Below are positions 1 to 9,950 of a DNA stretch of 61,531 bases, in pieces. Position 1 is the stretch's first letter, and each line of letters begins with the position of its first letter. Made by a program: the position numbers and the translations under genes. The DNA lies in assembly GCF_014204325.1 (NCBI RefSeq), contig NZ_JACHKT010000031.1, forward strand, positions 1 to 61,531. Reading direction: 5' to 3'. The DNA comes from Arcicella rosea. GTDB lineage: Bacteria > Bacteroidota > Bacteroidia > Cytophagales > Spirosomataceae. The notes below the pieces were generated by a model. It saw only the letters and a list, made by a program, of their open reading frames with translations. It did not search any database and was not told the DNA's origin.

Positions 1-84
1 TCACCTCTTCCCATCTCGAACAGAGAAGTTAAGCCCAGTTCCGTTGATGATACTGCAATCATATGCGGGAAAGTAAATAAACCC
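1..84 (+). rRNA. rrf: 5S ribosomal RNA, 3' part
   Basis: The window opens inside a 5S rRNA gene. The segment CCTCTTCCCATCTCGAACAG followed by AGAAGTTAAGCCC is the conserved loop B/helix III part of bacterial 5S rRNA, and the distal GCGGGAAAGTA matches the helix IV/loop E side. The 5' part lies outside the window, so an rRNA operon ends here. The exact 3' end (about 80-86) is an estimate. A strong terminator follows directly. Confidence 0.88.
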
Positions 85-96
85 CAAAAATATTAT

Positions 97-134
97 AAAA
101 CTCCCTTGATAAATTAACTTATCAAGGGAGTTTT
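97..134 (+). terminator. Intrinsic terminator of the rRNA operon
   Basis: Perfect 16-bp inverted repeat (97-112 with 119-134) around a 6-nt loop, with core CTCCCTTGAT / ATCAAGGGAG and a T-rich 3' side. It lies about 12 nt after the estimated 5S end and can act as a Rho-independent terminator. Confidence 0.85.
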
Positions 135-205
135 GTTTTATACTAAACCCTAATTATTGACTTTTTAAATGAGAGCACGTATATTTAAGGTAAAAACGCT
201 CTACA

Positions 206-985
206 ATGAAAAGAATACTACACTTAATTATGATAGGCTTTGGCTATTTCATGATTCCCTTCTTTGCATTCTCTCAAAAACAATTTAGCTACATTGATGG
301 CTATTCAATTAATACCTCTTTTGGTATGGCTACTACTGTAGGTGAATTAGGTCATTTAGGTACTTTTAATCCTGTCATATCTATTGGTGTAGAGAAAGGA
401 ATTTCTCAAAAAATTAATTTAATGTTTGAAAGTAATTTTGGGAATTTGTCGGGCTATGAAAATAAGCCGTATTTTTCACGATTTGAGAGCGATTTCTTCC
501 AATTAAACTTTTTAACCTCTCTTAATCTTAGCAGACTTTTTGAAGATAGTAGAAGAAATTCAATCTTAAAGCCTTATATAGGCTTAGGAATGATATGGTT
601 TCATACAGATGTTTATGACTTAAAATCTGGAGCTTTTTTGAGAACTACTGCCGATGGTACAACAAGACATACTTCTATTTTTCAACAAGCTGGTGTAGGA
701 GTTGGTAGTAAAGGAATATATTACACTAGAGAATTAGTAGTTCCTTTTGGCTTTATGACTGAACTTTGGCTTAGTAAACGGCTTTCAACCGTTTTTGACT
801 TACGTTATTCTTGGGTTTATAATGATAAATTAGATGCTACAACTGCTTATAATCTGACTACTCCACATAAAATTGGAGGAGTAAATTCGTATAGTGATAC
901 AGCAAATGATGGTTGGATTAATCTTTCTGTAGGTTTGAAGTATAAGTTTGTTTCACTAAGAATTATGAAACAGAGAGGTATTTGA
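206..985 (+). CDS. Predicted outer-membrane beta-barrel protein
   Basis: 259 aa, not assigned to a named family. An N-terminal signal peptide (hydrophobic residues about 5-22, ending FAFSQ) is followed by alternating hydrophobic/aromatic strands with Gly/Asn turns, typical of Bacteroidota outer-membrane barrel proteins (OmpW/PorT-like size). A long loop of about 25 residues sits near residues 140-165. The strand region ends at about residue 250 and is followed by a short basic tail (IMKQRGI) instead of the usual terminal aromatic residue, which is slightly odd. It stands alone between the rRNA operon and a convergent SNF2 gene; only 51 nt separate the two stops. Function unknown; the barrel call is inferred from composition. 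Confidence 0.6.
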   Translation: MKRILHLIMIGFGYFMIPFFAFSQKQFSYIDGYSINTSFGMATTVGELGHLGTFNPVISIGVEKGISQKINLMFESNFGNLSGYENKPYFSRFESDFFQLNFLTSLNLSRLFEDSRRNSILKPYIGLGMIWFHTDVYDLKSGAFLRTTADGTTRHTSIFQQAGVGVGSKGIYYTRELVVPFGFMTELWLSKRLSTVFDLRYSWVYNDKLDATTAYNLTTPHKIGGVNSYSDTANDGWINLSVGLKYKFVSLRIMKQRGI

Positions 986-1036
986 AAGAATATACTCCCT
1001 AGTCCATTACTAAACTAAGGAGTATTTAAATGAATC

Positions 1037-4000
1037 TTAGGAGAATAAATCTATAATATCATCTTGTGAAAGTTTCTTTAAGAAACCATCTTCAGTACTA
1101 ATTATATCTTTCGCAATGTCTCGTTTTTTATCTTGAAGTAATAAAATTTTCTCTTCGATTGTGTCTTTACAAATCATTCTGTAAGCAAAAACACTCTTTT
1201 TCTGCCCAATTCTGTGCGTTCTATCAATCGCTTGTTGTTCAACTGCTGGATTCCACCAAGGGTCAACTAGATAGACGTAATCGGCTTCTGTGAGGTTAAT
1301 ACCTACTCCACCAGCTTTTAAGCTCATCAAGAACACTCTACAAGTTTCATCATCCTGAAAATGATTTACTCTATCAGCTCTATCGGTCGTTTTGCCGTCT
1401 AAGTATTCATATTTTATATGATGCTTTTCAAGATGCTGTTTGATTAAATCTAGCATTTTTAAGAATTGACTGAAAATTAAGATTTTATGATTCCCTGCAT
1501 TTTCTTCAATTTCACGAATGATTTCCTCAAGTTTAGCAGAGTTTGTATCATACTCTGTATCGTCGTTTAAAAGTGCTGGACTATCACATATCTGACGAAG
1601 CTTTAATAAACCTTCCAGAATCAAGAATGCTGCCTTTTCTCTACCATCAGTGGACATTTTATCAACCAATTTCTGGCGATAAATTTCACGGAAAGTATCA
1701 TATACTTTTCGTTGCTTTTTGTCCATTTCACAGTAAATAATACTTTCTGTTTTTTCTGGTAAATCTTTCGCTACTTCTTCTTTCGTTCTTTTTAGCATAA
1801 AAGGATACACAATTTTTCGTAATTGTGAAGCCTTTTCTTTGTCTTGGTTTTTATCAATTGGATTTGAAAACTCTGCTTTGAAAAACTCTCCGCTTCCTAA
1901 TAAACCTGGATTGATAAACTCCATTTGAGAATACAAATCAAAAGTATTATTCTCAACAGGCGTTCCTGTCATCACCAAACGATTGCGTGATTGAAGTAAC
2001 TTAACGGCTTTAGAAATCAAAGAATCAGGGTTTTTGATAGCCTGAGATTCATCAAGAATAATATAATTGAAATTAAAGGCACGAAAAAGTTCAATGTCTG
2101 AACGAACCATTCCGTAAGTTGTCAGAATAATGTCGTACTCATGCCAATGTTCGTTGATTTTTTGACGAGTTCCGCCACGATGAACAAACAGTTTTAAATC
2201 TGGGCAGAATTTGGCGGCTTCAGCTTGCCAGTTAAAAATCAAAGTTGTAGGTAAAACAACTAGATTTACGCCATCTGGTTTACGGTTTTGTTGCTCTTGT
2301 AGGAAAGTGAGCATTTGAAGAGTTTTTCCAAGCCCCATATCGTCGGCAAGAATTCCTCCCCACGAAAATTCATCTAAGAAATTCAACCATTTAAAACCTT
2401 CCACTTGGTAGTCACGCAATTGTGCGTTCATATTTTGTGGTAAAGCAATTTCAGCCATTTCTTTGAAATTCAACAGCTTTTGTTTTTTCTCGAAAAGTTC
2501 TTGCTCAAATTCAAAATCATTGATGTCTTTACTCAACTCGTCAATCAACGAAAAGTGCATTTTAGAAAGCTGTAATTGGTCGCCTTTTACTTTTCCAAGT
2601 TTTAATACATTTTCGTAGCGTTTTAGCCATTCTTCTGGCAACATTCCAAGTGAGCCATCTTTTAACTCAACATAGTTTTGTTTCTTTAAAACGGCTTTTT
2701 GAATTTCTTTGATACCAATCAATTGGTCGCCGAATTGTACTTCAATTTTCATATCAAACCAATCAATTCCTGAACCAGCTTTGATATTAAATTCTGCTTT
2801 ATGCGGATTATATCTGAATTTCTTTAAATCCTTAAATCCTAAAATCGTAATATCATGAGCTTTCATGGCTTCAAAAAACTTGTAAAGCCAACCGTCTTTC
2901 AATACATTATTGAACGACAAGTAAAAGAATGGATATTGACTTTGGTTTTCGAAAGAAGGATGTTGTTCTTTGATGATTTGATAAAAGTTTTTCTCGGCTT
3001 CCGTGTTACGATGTTGAATGGTAATTTTCTCGTTTTCAAAATTGATTTTATTCGTTTTTTGATCGTGCGAAAATTCGATTTCATTTTCGTATTCATACAT
3101 TGGGACGAAAAGTAAATTGCCATCGTCTTCTTTTAAGTAAATTTTTATTTGCTGAAAATTGACATGTTGATGTTCAATTTCATGATTAATCTCTAAATCA
3201 ACCGTAAATTTTTCGGCTAATGGCAAAACGAAATCTTGAAAGAAGCCTGCAAAATTGCTTTTTCGTACTTTAATTACACCATTTTTAGGAAGATAACTCA
3301 ACAAATTGGCTACTTCTGGATTTGCCAATTTATATAAAACATTTCCGATACTTCTAACCCAATAACTGTTTGGATTAGCTAAAGAAGCTAGTTTTGTTTT
3401 TTTCTGATTGATGGTTGTGAATCCTTCTAAAATGATAAAATCTTCTTCTTCCGATAAAGTAAATGAAGGGAAAATTCTTTCCTTACCAATCTTAATTTCC
3501 TCAACATCAATCTGGCTACTCACAAACGAAGTCTTGCTTGTATGTACTTGTTTGTCAGATAAGAGATTAAAAATTCTGTCTAATTTCTTATTGATATACT
3601 CTTCTACGATGGGTAAATCGTTGGCTGAAACTTCGTCTCGATTCAAATAATCGTAGAAGTACGGCAAACGTAATTCTTTTTTCTTACCAAAAGCTTTCAA
3701 GCCATCATCTTTAATACTATTGATTAAACCAATTACTTGGCTGTCGGCATCGGTTAAAACTGGAAAACTATCAAAATCACTATCTTTCAAAGAACGGATA
3801 TAAGCCATTTTACCGTTTGCTCCAGCTTTGTACGAATAAGTATCAATCGCTACGTCGTTTACAAATTCTGTTCCTTTGAAACGAAGTACGTATAGAATTT
3901 GACGGAGTTCACGTTCTACATCATCATTATTGATTAAAAATGAATTTTCGGGTGTTCTGAAAATTCTATTATTGATGTTTCGCCAGTTTTGAAATTGACT

Positions 4001-4816
4001 TAATTTCTGAATACTTTGGTCGAGGCGAAGTAATTGAACCGAGCCATCCGACTTTAGTTTGAAATCAAATTTATCTTGTAAATCATCTTCTAAAGAAAAA
4101 CCATATTCTGCCAGTAATTTATCTTTTTCAACGGTATAGTCACGCATTCTATCGAATGGATTGTTCGGGCCGTAAGTATCACGAATGGCGATTAATGCTC
4201 CAATTTTATGAATACACAATTGGTTTTCAATATCCTGAGCACAAGAACATGAAGTAGCTACTTCGCTATTGAAACGGAGTTTTTCAAATTTTAAATGGAA
4301 AGTCTCTTTTTTGTATTCTACATCTACAACGGCAGCTCCGTCAATCGCAGAAATAATTTGTACGTTCTGAACACTTGCACGATTTTTCCAATCATCTAAA
4401 CTTGAATGACTTTTTAAAGACCAATCGTCGAAAGTACTTATTCTGATAATATGATATGAAGTTGGATATGTTTTCTTTAAAGGAAGCGATTGGATGACGC
4501 TTGGTTTGCGAGTAAGTAAATCTTGTTCTAAAAAGAGTAAAGCGGCAACACGGTGTTTACAAATTCCACCCCAATCATAGTCGCAAGAACAGTTAGAGCT
4601 TACAATGGCAGTATTCCAGTTTTTGATGATTACTGTATAGAATTTAGAACTAGAATCGCTTTTTACTTTGATTGTTGCTTCGCCTTTGTCGGTATAAGAT
4701 ATTTTTTCGAATGTAGTTCCTCCCTTTTGATAAATGATTTTTCCACGAGAAACACTCTGTGGTAAAGCATTTGATTTGAGGTATTTTCTTAATTTTTCTG
4801 CAAGGATTATTGACAT
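1037..4816 (-). CDS. SNF2-family DEAD/DEAH-box ATPase with two SWIM zinc fingers
   Basis: 1259 aa. The C-terminal half is a complete SNF2/Rad54-like ATPase: motif I ADDMGLGKT, motif II DESQ (in ILDESQAIKN), motif III TGTPVENN, and the C-terminal helicase lobe with DPWWNPAVEQQAIDRTHRIGQ-type motifs V/VI. The N-terminal part carries two SWIM-type CxC-x8-CxH sites, CSCDYDWGGICKH at about residues 76-88 and CSCAQDIENQLCIH at about 190-203; one is usual. Between them and the ATPase lies a long uncharacterised region as in the bacterial SNF2/SWIM family. Such proteins are DNA translocases thought to remodel protein-DNA complexes; the target is unknown. The gene is monocistronic, with a TAnnTTTG box upstream at 4852-4859. 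Confidence 0.92.
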   Translation of the reverse strand: MSIILAEKLRKYLKSNALPQSVSRGKIIYQKGGTTFEKISYTDKGEATIKVKSDSSSKFYTVIIKNWNTAIVSSNCSCDYDWGGICKHRVAALLFLEQDLLTRKPSVIQSLPLKKTYPTSYHIIRISTFDDWSLKSHSSLDDWKNRASVQNVQIISAIDGAAVVDVEYKKETFHLKFEKLRFNSEVATSCSCAQDIENQLCIHKIGALIAIRDTYGPNNPFDRMRDYTVEKDKLLAEYGFSLEDDLQDKFDFKLKSDGSVQLLRLDQSIQKLSQFQNWRNINNRIFRTPENSFLINNDDVERELRQILYVLRFKGTEFVNDVAIDTYSYKAGANGKMAYIRSLKDSDFDSFPVLTDADSQVIGLINSIKDDGLKAFGKKKELRLPYFYDYLNRDEVSANDLPIVEEYINKKLDRIFNLLSDKQVHTSKTSFVSSQIDVEEIKIGKERIFPSFTLSEEEDFIILEGFTTINQKKTKLASLANPNSYWVRSIGNVLYKLANPEVANLLSYLPKNGVIKVRKSNFAGFFQDFVLPLAEKFTVDLEINHEIEHQHVNFQQIKIYLKEDDGNLLFVPMYEYENEIEFSHDQKTNKINFENEKITIQHRNTEAEKNFYQIIKEQHPSFENQSQYPFFYLSFNNVLKDGWLYKFFEAMKAHDITILGFKDLKKFRYNPHKAEFNIKAGSGIDWFDMKIEVQFGDQLIGIKEIQKAVLKKQNYVELKDGSLGMLPEEWLKRYENVLKLGKVKGDQLQLSKMHFSLIDELSKDINDFEFEQELFEKKQKLLNFKEMAEIALPQNMNAQLRDYQVEGFKWLNFLDEFSWGGILADDMGLGKTLQMLTFLQEQQNRKPDGVNLVVLPTTLIFNWQAEAAKFCPDLKLFVHRGGTRQKINEHWHEYDIILTTYGMVRSDIELFRAFNFNYIILDESQAIKNPDSLISKAVKLLQSRNRLVMTGTPVENNTFDLYSQMEFINPGLLGSGEFFKAEFSNPIDKNQDKEKASQLRKIVYPFMLKRTKEEVAKDLPEKTESIIYCEMDKKQRKVYDTFREIYRQKLVDKMSTDGREKAAFLILEGLLKLRQICDSPALLNDDTEYDTNSAKLEEIIREIEENAGNHKILIFSQFLKMLDLIKQHLEKHHIKYEYLDGKTTDRADRVNHFQDDETCRVFLMSLKAGGVGINLTEADYVYLVDPWWNPAVEQQAIDRTHRIGQKKSVFAYRMICKDTIEEKILLLQDKKRDIAKDIISTEDGFLKKLSQDDIIDLFS

Positions 4817-4851
4817 TTTTCTGAATGCTTTGTTTGAAATCGGCTAATCCG

Positions 4852-4859
4852 CAAAGATA
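4852..4859 (-). promoter_or_regulatory. Candidate -7 promoter box of the SNF2 gene
   Basis: On the minus strand this reads TATCTTTG, an exact match to the Bacteroidota TAnnTTTG box, 36 nt before the ATG at 4816. I see no convincing -33 TTG at the usual spacing, so this is a motif-level call. Confidence 0.45.
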
Positions 4860-4961
4860 CAGATAATTGAAATGGAAAACTTAATTAAAAGAGAAAAGCT
4901 CTATAATTATGTTTTCAAAAATATTTCTTAATTTAGAATTCTATACCTTAAATGGCTTAAT

Positions 4962-7121
4962 ATGAACTACTTCTCTCCGTTTCCATTTGTTCGTTTTACA
5001 ATTGCCCTGATTTTGGGCATTGTGATTTACAATTTTTTTACTCCTTCCCATCTTCAACCGATTTTTGTTGTTTGGTTGTTAAGCATTAGCATTTATATCG
5101 CTCTGTATATTTTCCGACAACGATTTAAAAACCATTTACTTATAGGTTTCACAGGTTTTGCGGTTTTGTTACTAACAGGTTTACTAAGAACTTTTTTGGT
5201 GACAGAAAGTAATTTTCCACAGCATTATTCACATAATGTTTCAAGGCTAAGCCATTTTGAAGTAATTGTGGATAACTTGGTCGAAGAGAAAGAAAATACT
5301 TGGAAATGTATCGCTGAGGTTCGTTCAGTCATTGTCAATAATCAAATATTAACAAGTTCTGGAAAAATACTTCTCTATTTTGATAATCGTACTGTGGAAA
5401 AACCAAATTATGGAGATGTCTATTTGATTAAAGGAAATCCACAAGAAATTTCTGCTTCTAAAAACCCAGAAGAATTTGATTATCGACAATACATGGCTTG
5501 GCAAAATATTGGTTTTCAACAGTATTGTACAGTTTCAGCAATTGAAAAAGTAGGAAATGAAAAACCCAATTTGATAAAAGCCTTAGCCCTAAAAACAAAT
5601 ATTGTGGCAGATTCTATTTTCACGGCTTTTGTTGAAGGCAAACAAGAATATGGCGTAGCAAATGCCATGATTTTAGGGCAAAGAGATGATATAGACAGCG
5701 AATTGATGCAGGCGTATTCTGCTGCTGGAGCTATTCATGTGTTGTCGGTTTCGGGTTTACATGTCGGAGTAATTTGTGCTGTATTGGTGTTTTTACTTGG
5801 TTTTTTGAATAAACGGGGCAAAAATGGCAAATTTGTGATGTTACTTATTATTTTAACGTCACTTTGGTTTTATGCTTTTATCACTGGATTATCTTCGCCA
5901 GTACTTCGTTCTACTTTTATGTTTTCGGTGATTTTGATAGCTAAAACTTTTCAACGAAAAGATAATTCTTATAATACTGTCGCCTTTTCTGCTTTCTGTT
6001 TGTTGTTGATAAATCCTTATTTTTTATTCAATGTTGGTTTTCAATTATCGTTTTTAGCCGTTTTTGGAATGATTTACTTTCAACCCAAACTCAATCCGCT
6101 TGTTGTGATTGATAAAAATAAAAGTTGGTTTCATTGGCTTGCCGACCGCACTTGGAAAGTAACAACCGTAGCGATTGCTGCACAAATTGCTACCTTTCCG
6201 ATTACTATTTATTATTTCCATCAGTTTCCGAATTACTTTCTATTCGCCAATCCGCTCGTAATCTTACTTTCTTCGGTTGTATTAATGTATGGTTTGGGTT
6301 TTGTGATAATGGCTAAAATATTATTATACTTTAATCTTGAGGCAATTCTCTATTTGTTAGGTCAAGGTTTGAAGTTTTCTATTTTGGCACTTAATAAAAC
6401 TGTTCTTTGGTTTGAGGCTTTACCTTTTGCTATCACTAAATTTTTGTGGATTTCGGAAGGTGAAATGTATTTAATGTATGCACTAATTTTTAAGTTAATG
6501 GTATTATGTAAAACGCAAGAATATCATTGGGTGAAAACAAGTAGTGTAATTGTCTGTGTTTTAATTGCCTTAACGATTAACAAAAAAGTAAAGCAAATGA
6601 ATCAAGATTTTTTACTGATTCATTCAATTCCAAAACATAGTGCATTTTCTGTAGTTAAAGGTAAACGAGTACTGTTGTTGGCAAATGATTCTTTTTTGAA
6701 AAGTAGAAAAGATATTGGTTTTAGAATGAATAATTTTTGGGCGAAAGCTGGAGTAATGGATACGTTGAAAAGAGATTTGAATCAAAATCAAGTATTAAAA
6801 TCATTCGGTGTAATTTCACAAAGTAAAGATTCCGTCACAATAATTGCTTGGAAAAATAAGACTTTTCTTTGGCTTGGTAAAAACCTGAAAAGAAAAGAAT
6901 TCAATGCCCAAAATCAGTTTTTTGATTACTTAATTTTAGCGAATAAATCTGTAAATGATTTAACACAAATTGTAGGTAAAGTACAATTCAAATTTTTAAT
7001 CATTGATGCTTCTTATTCGGATTGGTATGCCGATAAACTGAGTAATCAGGCAAAACTGCTGGGCTTGAATTGTATTAATTTACGCAAACAAGGAGCTTAT
7101 CAAATCGACGATTCAGACTAA
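4962..7121 (+). CDS. comEC: ComEC/Rec2-family DNA uptake channel
   Basis: 719 aa. In known systems ComEC forms the inner-membrane channel through which one DNA strand enters during natural transformation. An N-terminal DUF4131-type region (about 1-200) with several membrane segments precedes the Competence domain, marked by AGAIHVLSVSGLHVGVI at about residues 261-277 and many further helices to about 550. The C-terminal 165 residues occupy the place of the metallo-beta-lactamase-like domain, but I see no HxHxDH zinc motif, as is usual for the short Bacteroidota form. No other competence gene is adjacent. It is divergent from the SNF2 gene (145 nt apart). Activity in transformation is inferred from the family only. 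Confidence 0.88.
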   Translation: MNYFSPFPFVRFTIALILGIVIYNFFTPSHLQPIFVVWLLSISIYIALYIFRQRFKNHLLIGFTGFAVLLLTGLLRTFLVTESNFPQHYSHNVSRLSHFEVIVDNLVEEKENTWKCIAEVRSVIVNNQILTSSGKILLYFDNRTVEKPNYGDVYLIKGNPQEISASKNPEEFDYRQYMAWQNIGFQQYCTVSAIEKVGNEKPNLIKALALKTNIVADSIFTAFVEGKQEYGVANAMILGQRDDIDSELMQAYSAAGAIHVLSVSGLHVGVICAVLVFLLGFLNKRGKNGKFVMLLIILTSLWFYAFITGLSSPVLRSTFMFSVILIAKTFQRKDNSYNTVAFSAFCLLLINPYFLFNVGFQLSFLAVFGMIYFQPKLNPLVVIDKNKSWFHWLADRTWKVTTVAIAAQIATFPITIYYFHQFPNYFLFANPLVILLSSVVLMYGLGFVIMAKILLYFNLEAILYLLGQGLKFSILALNKTVLWFEALPFAITKFLWISEGEMYLMYALIFKLMVLCKTQEYHWVKTSSVIVCVLIALTINKKVKQMNQDFLLIHSIPKHSAFSVVKGKRVLLLANDSFLKSRKDIGFRMNNFWAKAGVMDTLKRDLNQNQVLKSFGVISQSKDSVTIIAWKNKTFLWLGKNLKRKEFNAQNQFFDYLILANKSVNDLTQIVGKVQFKFLIIDASYSDWYADKLSNQAKLLGLNCINLRKQGAYQIDDSD

Positions 7122-7229
7122 ATACTGTTTTTAATAGGTAAAAGATTGCCATTCATCAAAAACTTTTCTGAAATAAAGCTTAATATCTTATCTTAGACCG
7201 TTTATTTTTTCAACAATTTTTAAATCATC

Positions 7230-9794
7230 ATGCTAAAAACTCAGACTAAAATTGCTCTTTTGGCTTTGTCGTGTTTTACGATTTCTGTAAACGCACAAGA
7301 TAAAAAAGGAGATACAAAAGCACCTGCAGTGGCAACAACTGCACCAGCTCCTAAACCAGCCGAAGCTCCAAAACCTGGACCTAGACCTTACAAAGAAGTA
7401 ATTACCGACAAAGCAAAAACTTCAAAAGGTCTTTTTACGGTTCATAAAATTGATGAAAAGTTTTTCTTTGAAATTCCTGATTCAATCATGGGCAAAGAAA
7501 TCATGAGTATTACTCGTTTCGCAAAAGTCGCTACTATTCCAGGTACTTATGGTGGCGAAATGTTGAACCGTCAGGTAATTCGTTTTGAAAAAGCACCTGA
7601 AAACAAAGTATTCCTTCGTGCAGTACAGTATATCAATGTTTCTCCAGATTCTGCTGCACCAATTTACAAAGCTGTAAAGAATTCAAATGTTGAACCAATC
7701 GCTCAGGCTTTTGATTTAAAAGCTATCAAAAAAGATTCTATCAGTAAAACAAGTTCATCAGTTATTGAAGTAACGGAATTTTTTAAGGGTGATAATCAGA
7801 TTTTCTCTTTGCCTCCTTATACAAAAACAACTTATAAACTTACTGCAATTGCACCTGATCGTTCTTATATTCAGTCGATAAAATCGTATCCAATCAATAC
7901 GGAAATCAGAACGGTTAAAACTTTCAATGCAATTCCGCCAATGCCAAGTTTTGGTGCGCCAAGTCCTGTACCTTCGGTTAATATTCCTGGTGCAGCAGCA
8001 GCAGGTGCTGTGACCATTGAACTTAATACTTCAATGATTTTATTGCCAAGTACACCGATGAAAAAACGTTATTTCGATAACAGAATTGGATACTTTGCAA
8101 GTGGTTATACTGTATTTGAAGAAGGTGGGCAACGCACAGAAGACCAAACTTTTGCTGTTCGTTGGAGATTAGAACCCAAAAATGCAGAAGATGCGGCTAA
8201 GCAAAAAAGAGGGGAATTGATTGAGCCGAAAAAACCAATTGTATATTATATCGACCCAGCTACTCCTGAAAAATGGCGTAAATATTTGAAATTAGGTGTT
8301 GACGATTGGCAAAAAGCTTTTGAAGCGGCTGGTTGGAAAAATGCTATCCGTGGAGAAATCTTGACTGAAAAAGATACGACAATCAGTTTAGAAGATGCTC
8401 GTTATTCTGCAATTCGTTACTTCGCTTCTGATATTGAAAATGCTTATGGCCCTAATGTAAATGACCCACGTTCTGGTGAAATCTTAGAAAGTCACATCGG
8501 TTGGTATCATAACGTAATGAAGTTATTGAAAAAATGGTACATGACCCAAGGTGCAGCAGTTGACCCACGTGCTAGAAAAAATAAATTTGATGATGAATTA
8601 ATGGGTGATTTGATTCGTTTTGTATCATCTCATGAAGTAGGTCACACAATCGGTTTACGTCACAATTATGGTTCAAGTAGTACTGTGCCAGTAGAAAAAC
8701 TTCGTGACCCGAAATGGATTGCTGAACATGGACATACGCCTTCAATCATGGATTATGCTCGTTTCAATTATGTAGCACAACCAGAAGATGGCGTGAAAGA
8801 TTTGTATCCACGCATTGGTGAATATGATATTTGGGCAATTAAATGGGCTTACCAGACATTAGATGGTGTTACACCAGAAGATGACCAAAAAACTTTGAGC
8901 AAACAGTATATTCAGGAATTTGCTAAAAACCCAAGAATTTGGTTCGGTACAGAAACAAACCCTTATGATCCACGTACACAAAGTGAATGTTTGGGCGACG
9001 ACAATATGTTGGCAAGTGATTACGGTATCAAAAACTTGAAAAGAATTGTACCCAACTTAACGGAATGGACAAAAGAAGAAGCACAAGATTTTGATATGTT
9101 GACGGAGTCTTATAACGAAATTGTTACGCAATATCGTCGTTATATCGGTCATGTTTCAAAAAATATTGGTGGTGTTTATGAAACGCCAAAAACTGCTGAC
9201 CAACAAGGTGCAGTTTATGAGCCAACTCCTAAGAGTGTTCAGAAAAGTGCTGTTTTATGGTTGAATCGTCAGGTTTTTGATACGCCATCTTGGTTATTAG
9301 ATGATAAAATTATCACTAAAATTCGTCCAGATTATGGAGTAGATGCAATCAGCCGTATTCAAGAAGCTACGCTGAATAATTTATTTACTTCAGATCGTTT
9401 ACAACGTTTAGTTGAAATGAATGCTAAAAATCCAGCTTCATATAGCTTGGATGAATTATTTACAGACGTTCGTACTTCAATTTGGTCAGAAGCACGTACT
9501 CGTAAAGTAACTGACGCTACTCGTAGAAATTTACAGAAAGTATATGTAGAAAGAATGCTTGCTATTTTAAATGGCCCAGCTGTTGGTGGTCAAGGTGGAT
9601 TTAGCTTCAGAGGAACTGTAGTGCCTGCACCAGTTGACCCACGCAAAACAGATATTACTTCGGTAACTCGTGGACATTTATTGGCATTGAAAAGCGAGCT
9701 TAAAGCTGCTTTACCTTTGACAACCGATAAAATGACAAAGTATCATTTTGAAGATGTTTTATCCAGAATCGAAAAAGGTCTTGACCCAAAGTAA
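7230..9794 (+). CDS. Secreted zinc metalloprotease, DUF5117/DUF4953 family
   Basis: 854 aa. The signal peptide (about 1-22, ending VNAQ) is followed by a low-complexity Ala/Pro/Lys linker (about 25-55), the N-terminal DUF5117/5118-type region, and a catalytic DUF4953 region. The zinc site is HEVGHTIGLRH at residues 468-478, the HExxHxxGxxH signature of metzincins, and SIMDY some 30 residues on is the expected Met-turn. Length agrees with the Bacteroidota family of large exported zinc-dependent metalloproteases of unknown substrate. No partner gene is adjacent. The proline-rich linker probably sets the enzyme off from a membrane or wall anchor (inference). Confidence 0.9.
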   Translation: MLKTQTKIALLALSCFTISVNAQDKKGDTKAPAVATTAPAPKPAEAPKPGPRPYKEVITDKAKTSKGLFTVHKIDEKFFFEIPDSIMGKEIMSITRFAKVATIPGTYGGEMLNRQVIRFEKAPENKVFLRAVQYINVSPDSAAPIYKAVKNSNVEPIAQAFDLKAIKKDSISKTSSSVIEVTEFFKGDNQIFSLPPYTKTTYKLTAIAPDRSYIQSIKSYPINTEIRTVKTFNAIPPMPSFGAPSPVPSVNIPGAAAAGAVTIELNTSMILLPSTPMKKRYFDNRIGYFASGYTVFEEGGQRTEDQTFAVRWRLEPKNAEDAAKQKRGELIEPKKPIVYYIDPATPEKWRKYLKLGVDDWQKAFEAAGWKNAIRGEILTEKDTTISLEDARYSAIRYFASDIENAYGPNVNDPRSGEILESHIGWYHNVMKLLKKWYMTQGAAVDPRARKNKFDDELMGDLIRFVSSHEVGHTIGLRHNYGSSSTVPVEKLRDPKWIAEHGHTPSIMDYARFNYVAQPEDGVKDLYPRIGEYDIWAIKWAYQTLDGVTPEDDQKTLSKQYIQEFAKNPRIWFGTETNPYDPRTQSECLGDDNMLASDYGIKNLKRIVPNLTEWTKEEAQDFDMLTESYNEIVTQYRRYIGHVSKNIGGVYETPKTADQQGAVYEPTPKSVQKSAVLWLNRQVFDTPSWLLDDKIITKIRPDYGVDAISRIQEATLNNLFTSDRLQRLVEMNAKNPASYSLDELFTDVRTSIWSEARTRKVTDATRRNLQKVYVERMLAILNGPAVGGQGGFSFRGTVVPAPVDPRKTDITSVTRGHLLALKSELKAALPLTTDKMTKYHFEDVLSRIEKGLDPK

Positions 9795-9888
9795 ATTGAG
9801 TTTAGAGTTTTGAATTTTGAGTGAGGATTAAACCTTCAAATATTCTATAGACTCTGAAAAGCGTATATTAATGTTTTTATGAAACATC

Positions 9889-9920
9889 AAAAATCCTGTC
9901 GGTAAAGGCAGGATTTTTTT
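9889..9920 (+). terminator. Intrinsic terminator after the metalloprotease gene
   Basis: Stem AAAAATCCTGTC (9889-9900) with GGCAGGATTTTT (9907-9918), loop 9901-9906, followed by T residues to 9920. Twelve pairs including one G-U. It lies 95 nt after the stop at 9794. Confidence 0.8.
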
Positions 9921-9950
9921 GTTACCTTTAAAAGATTAAAATCAAGGAAA

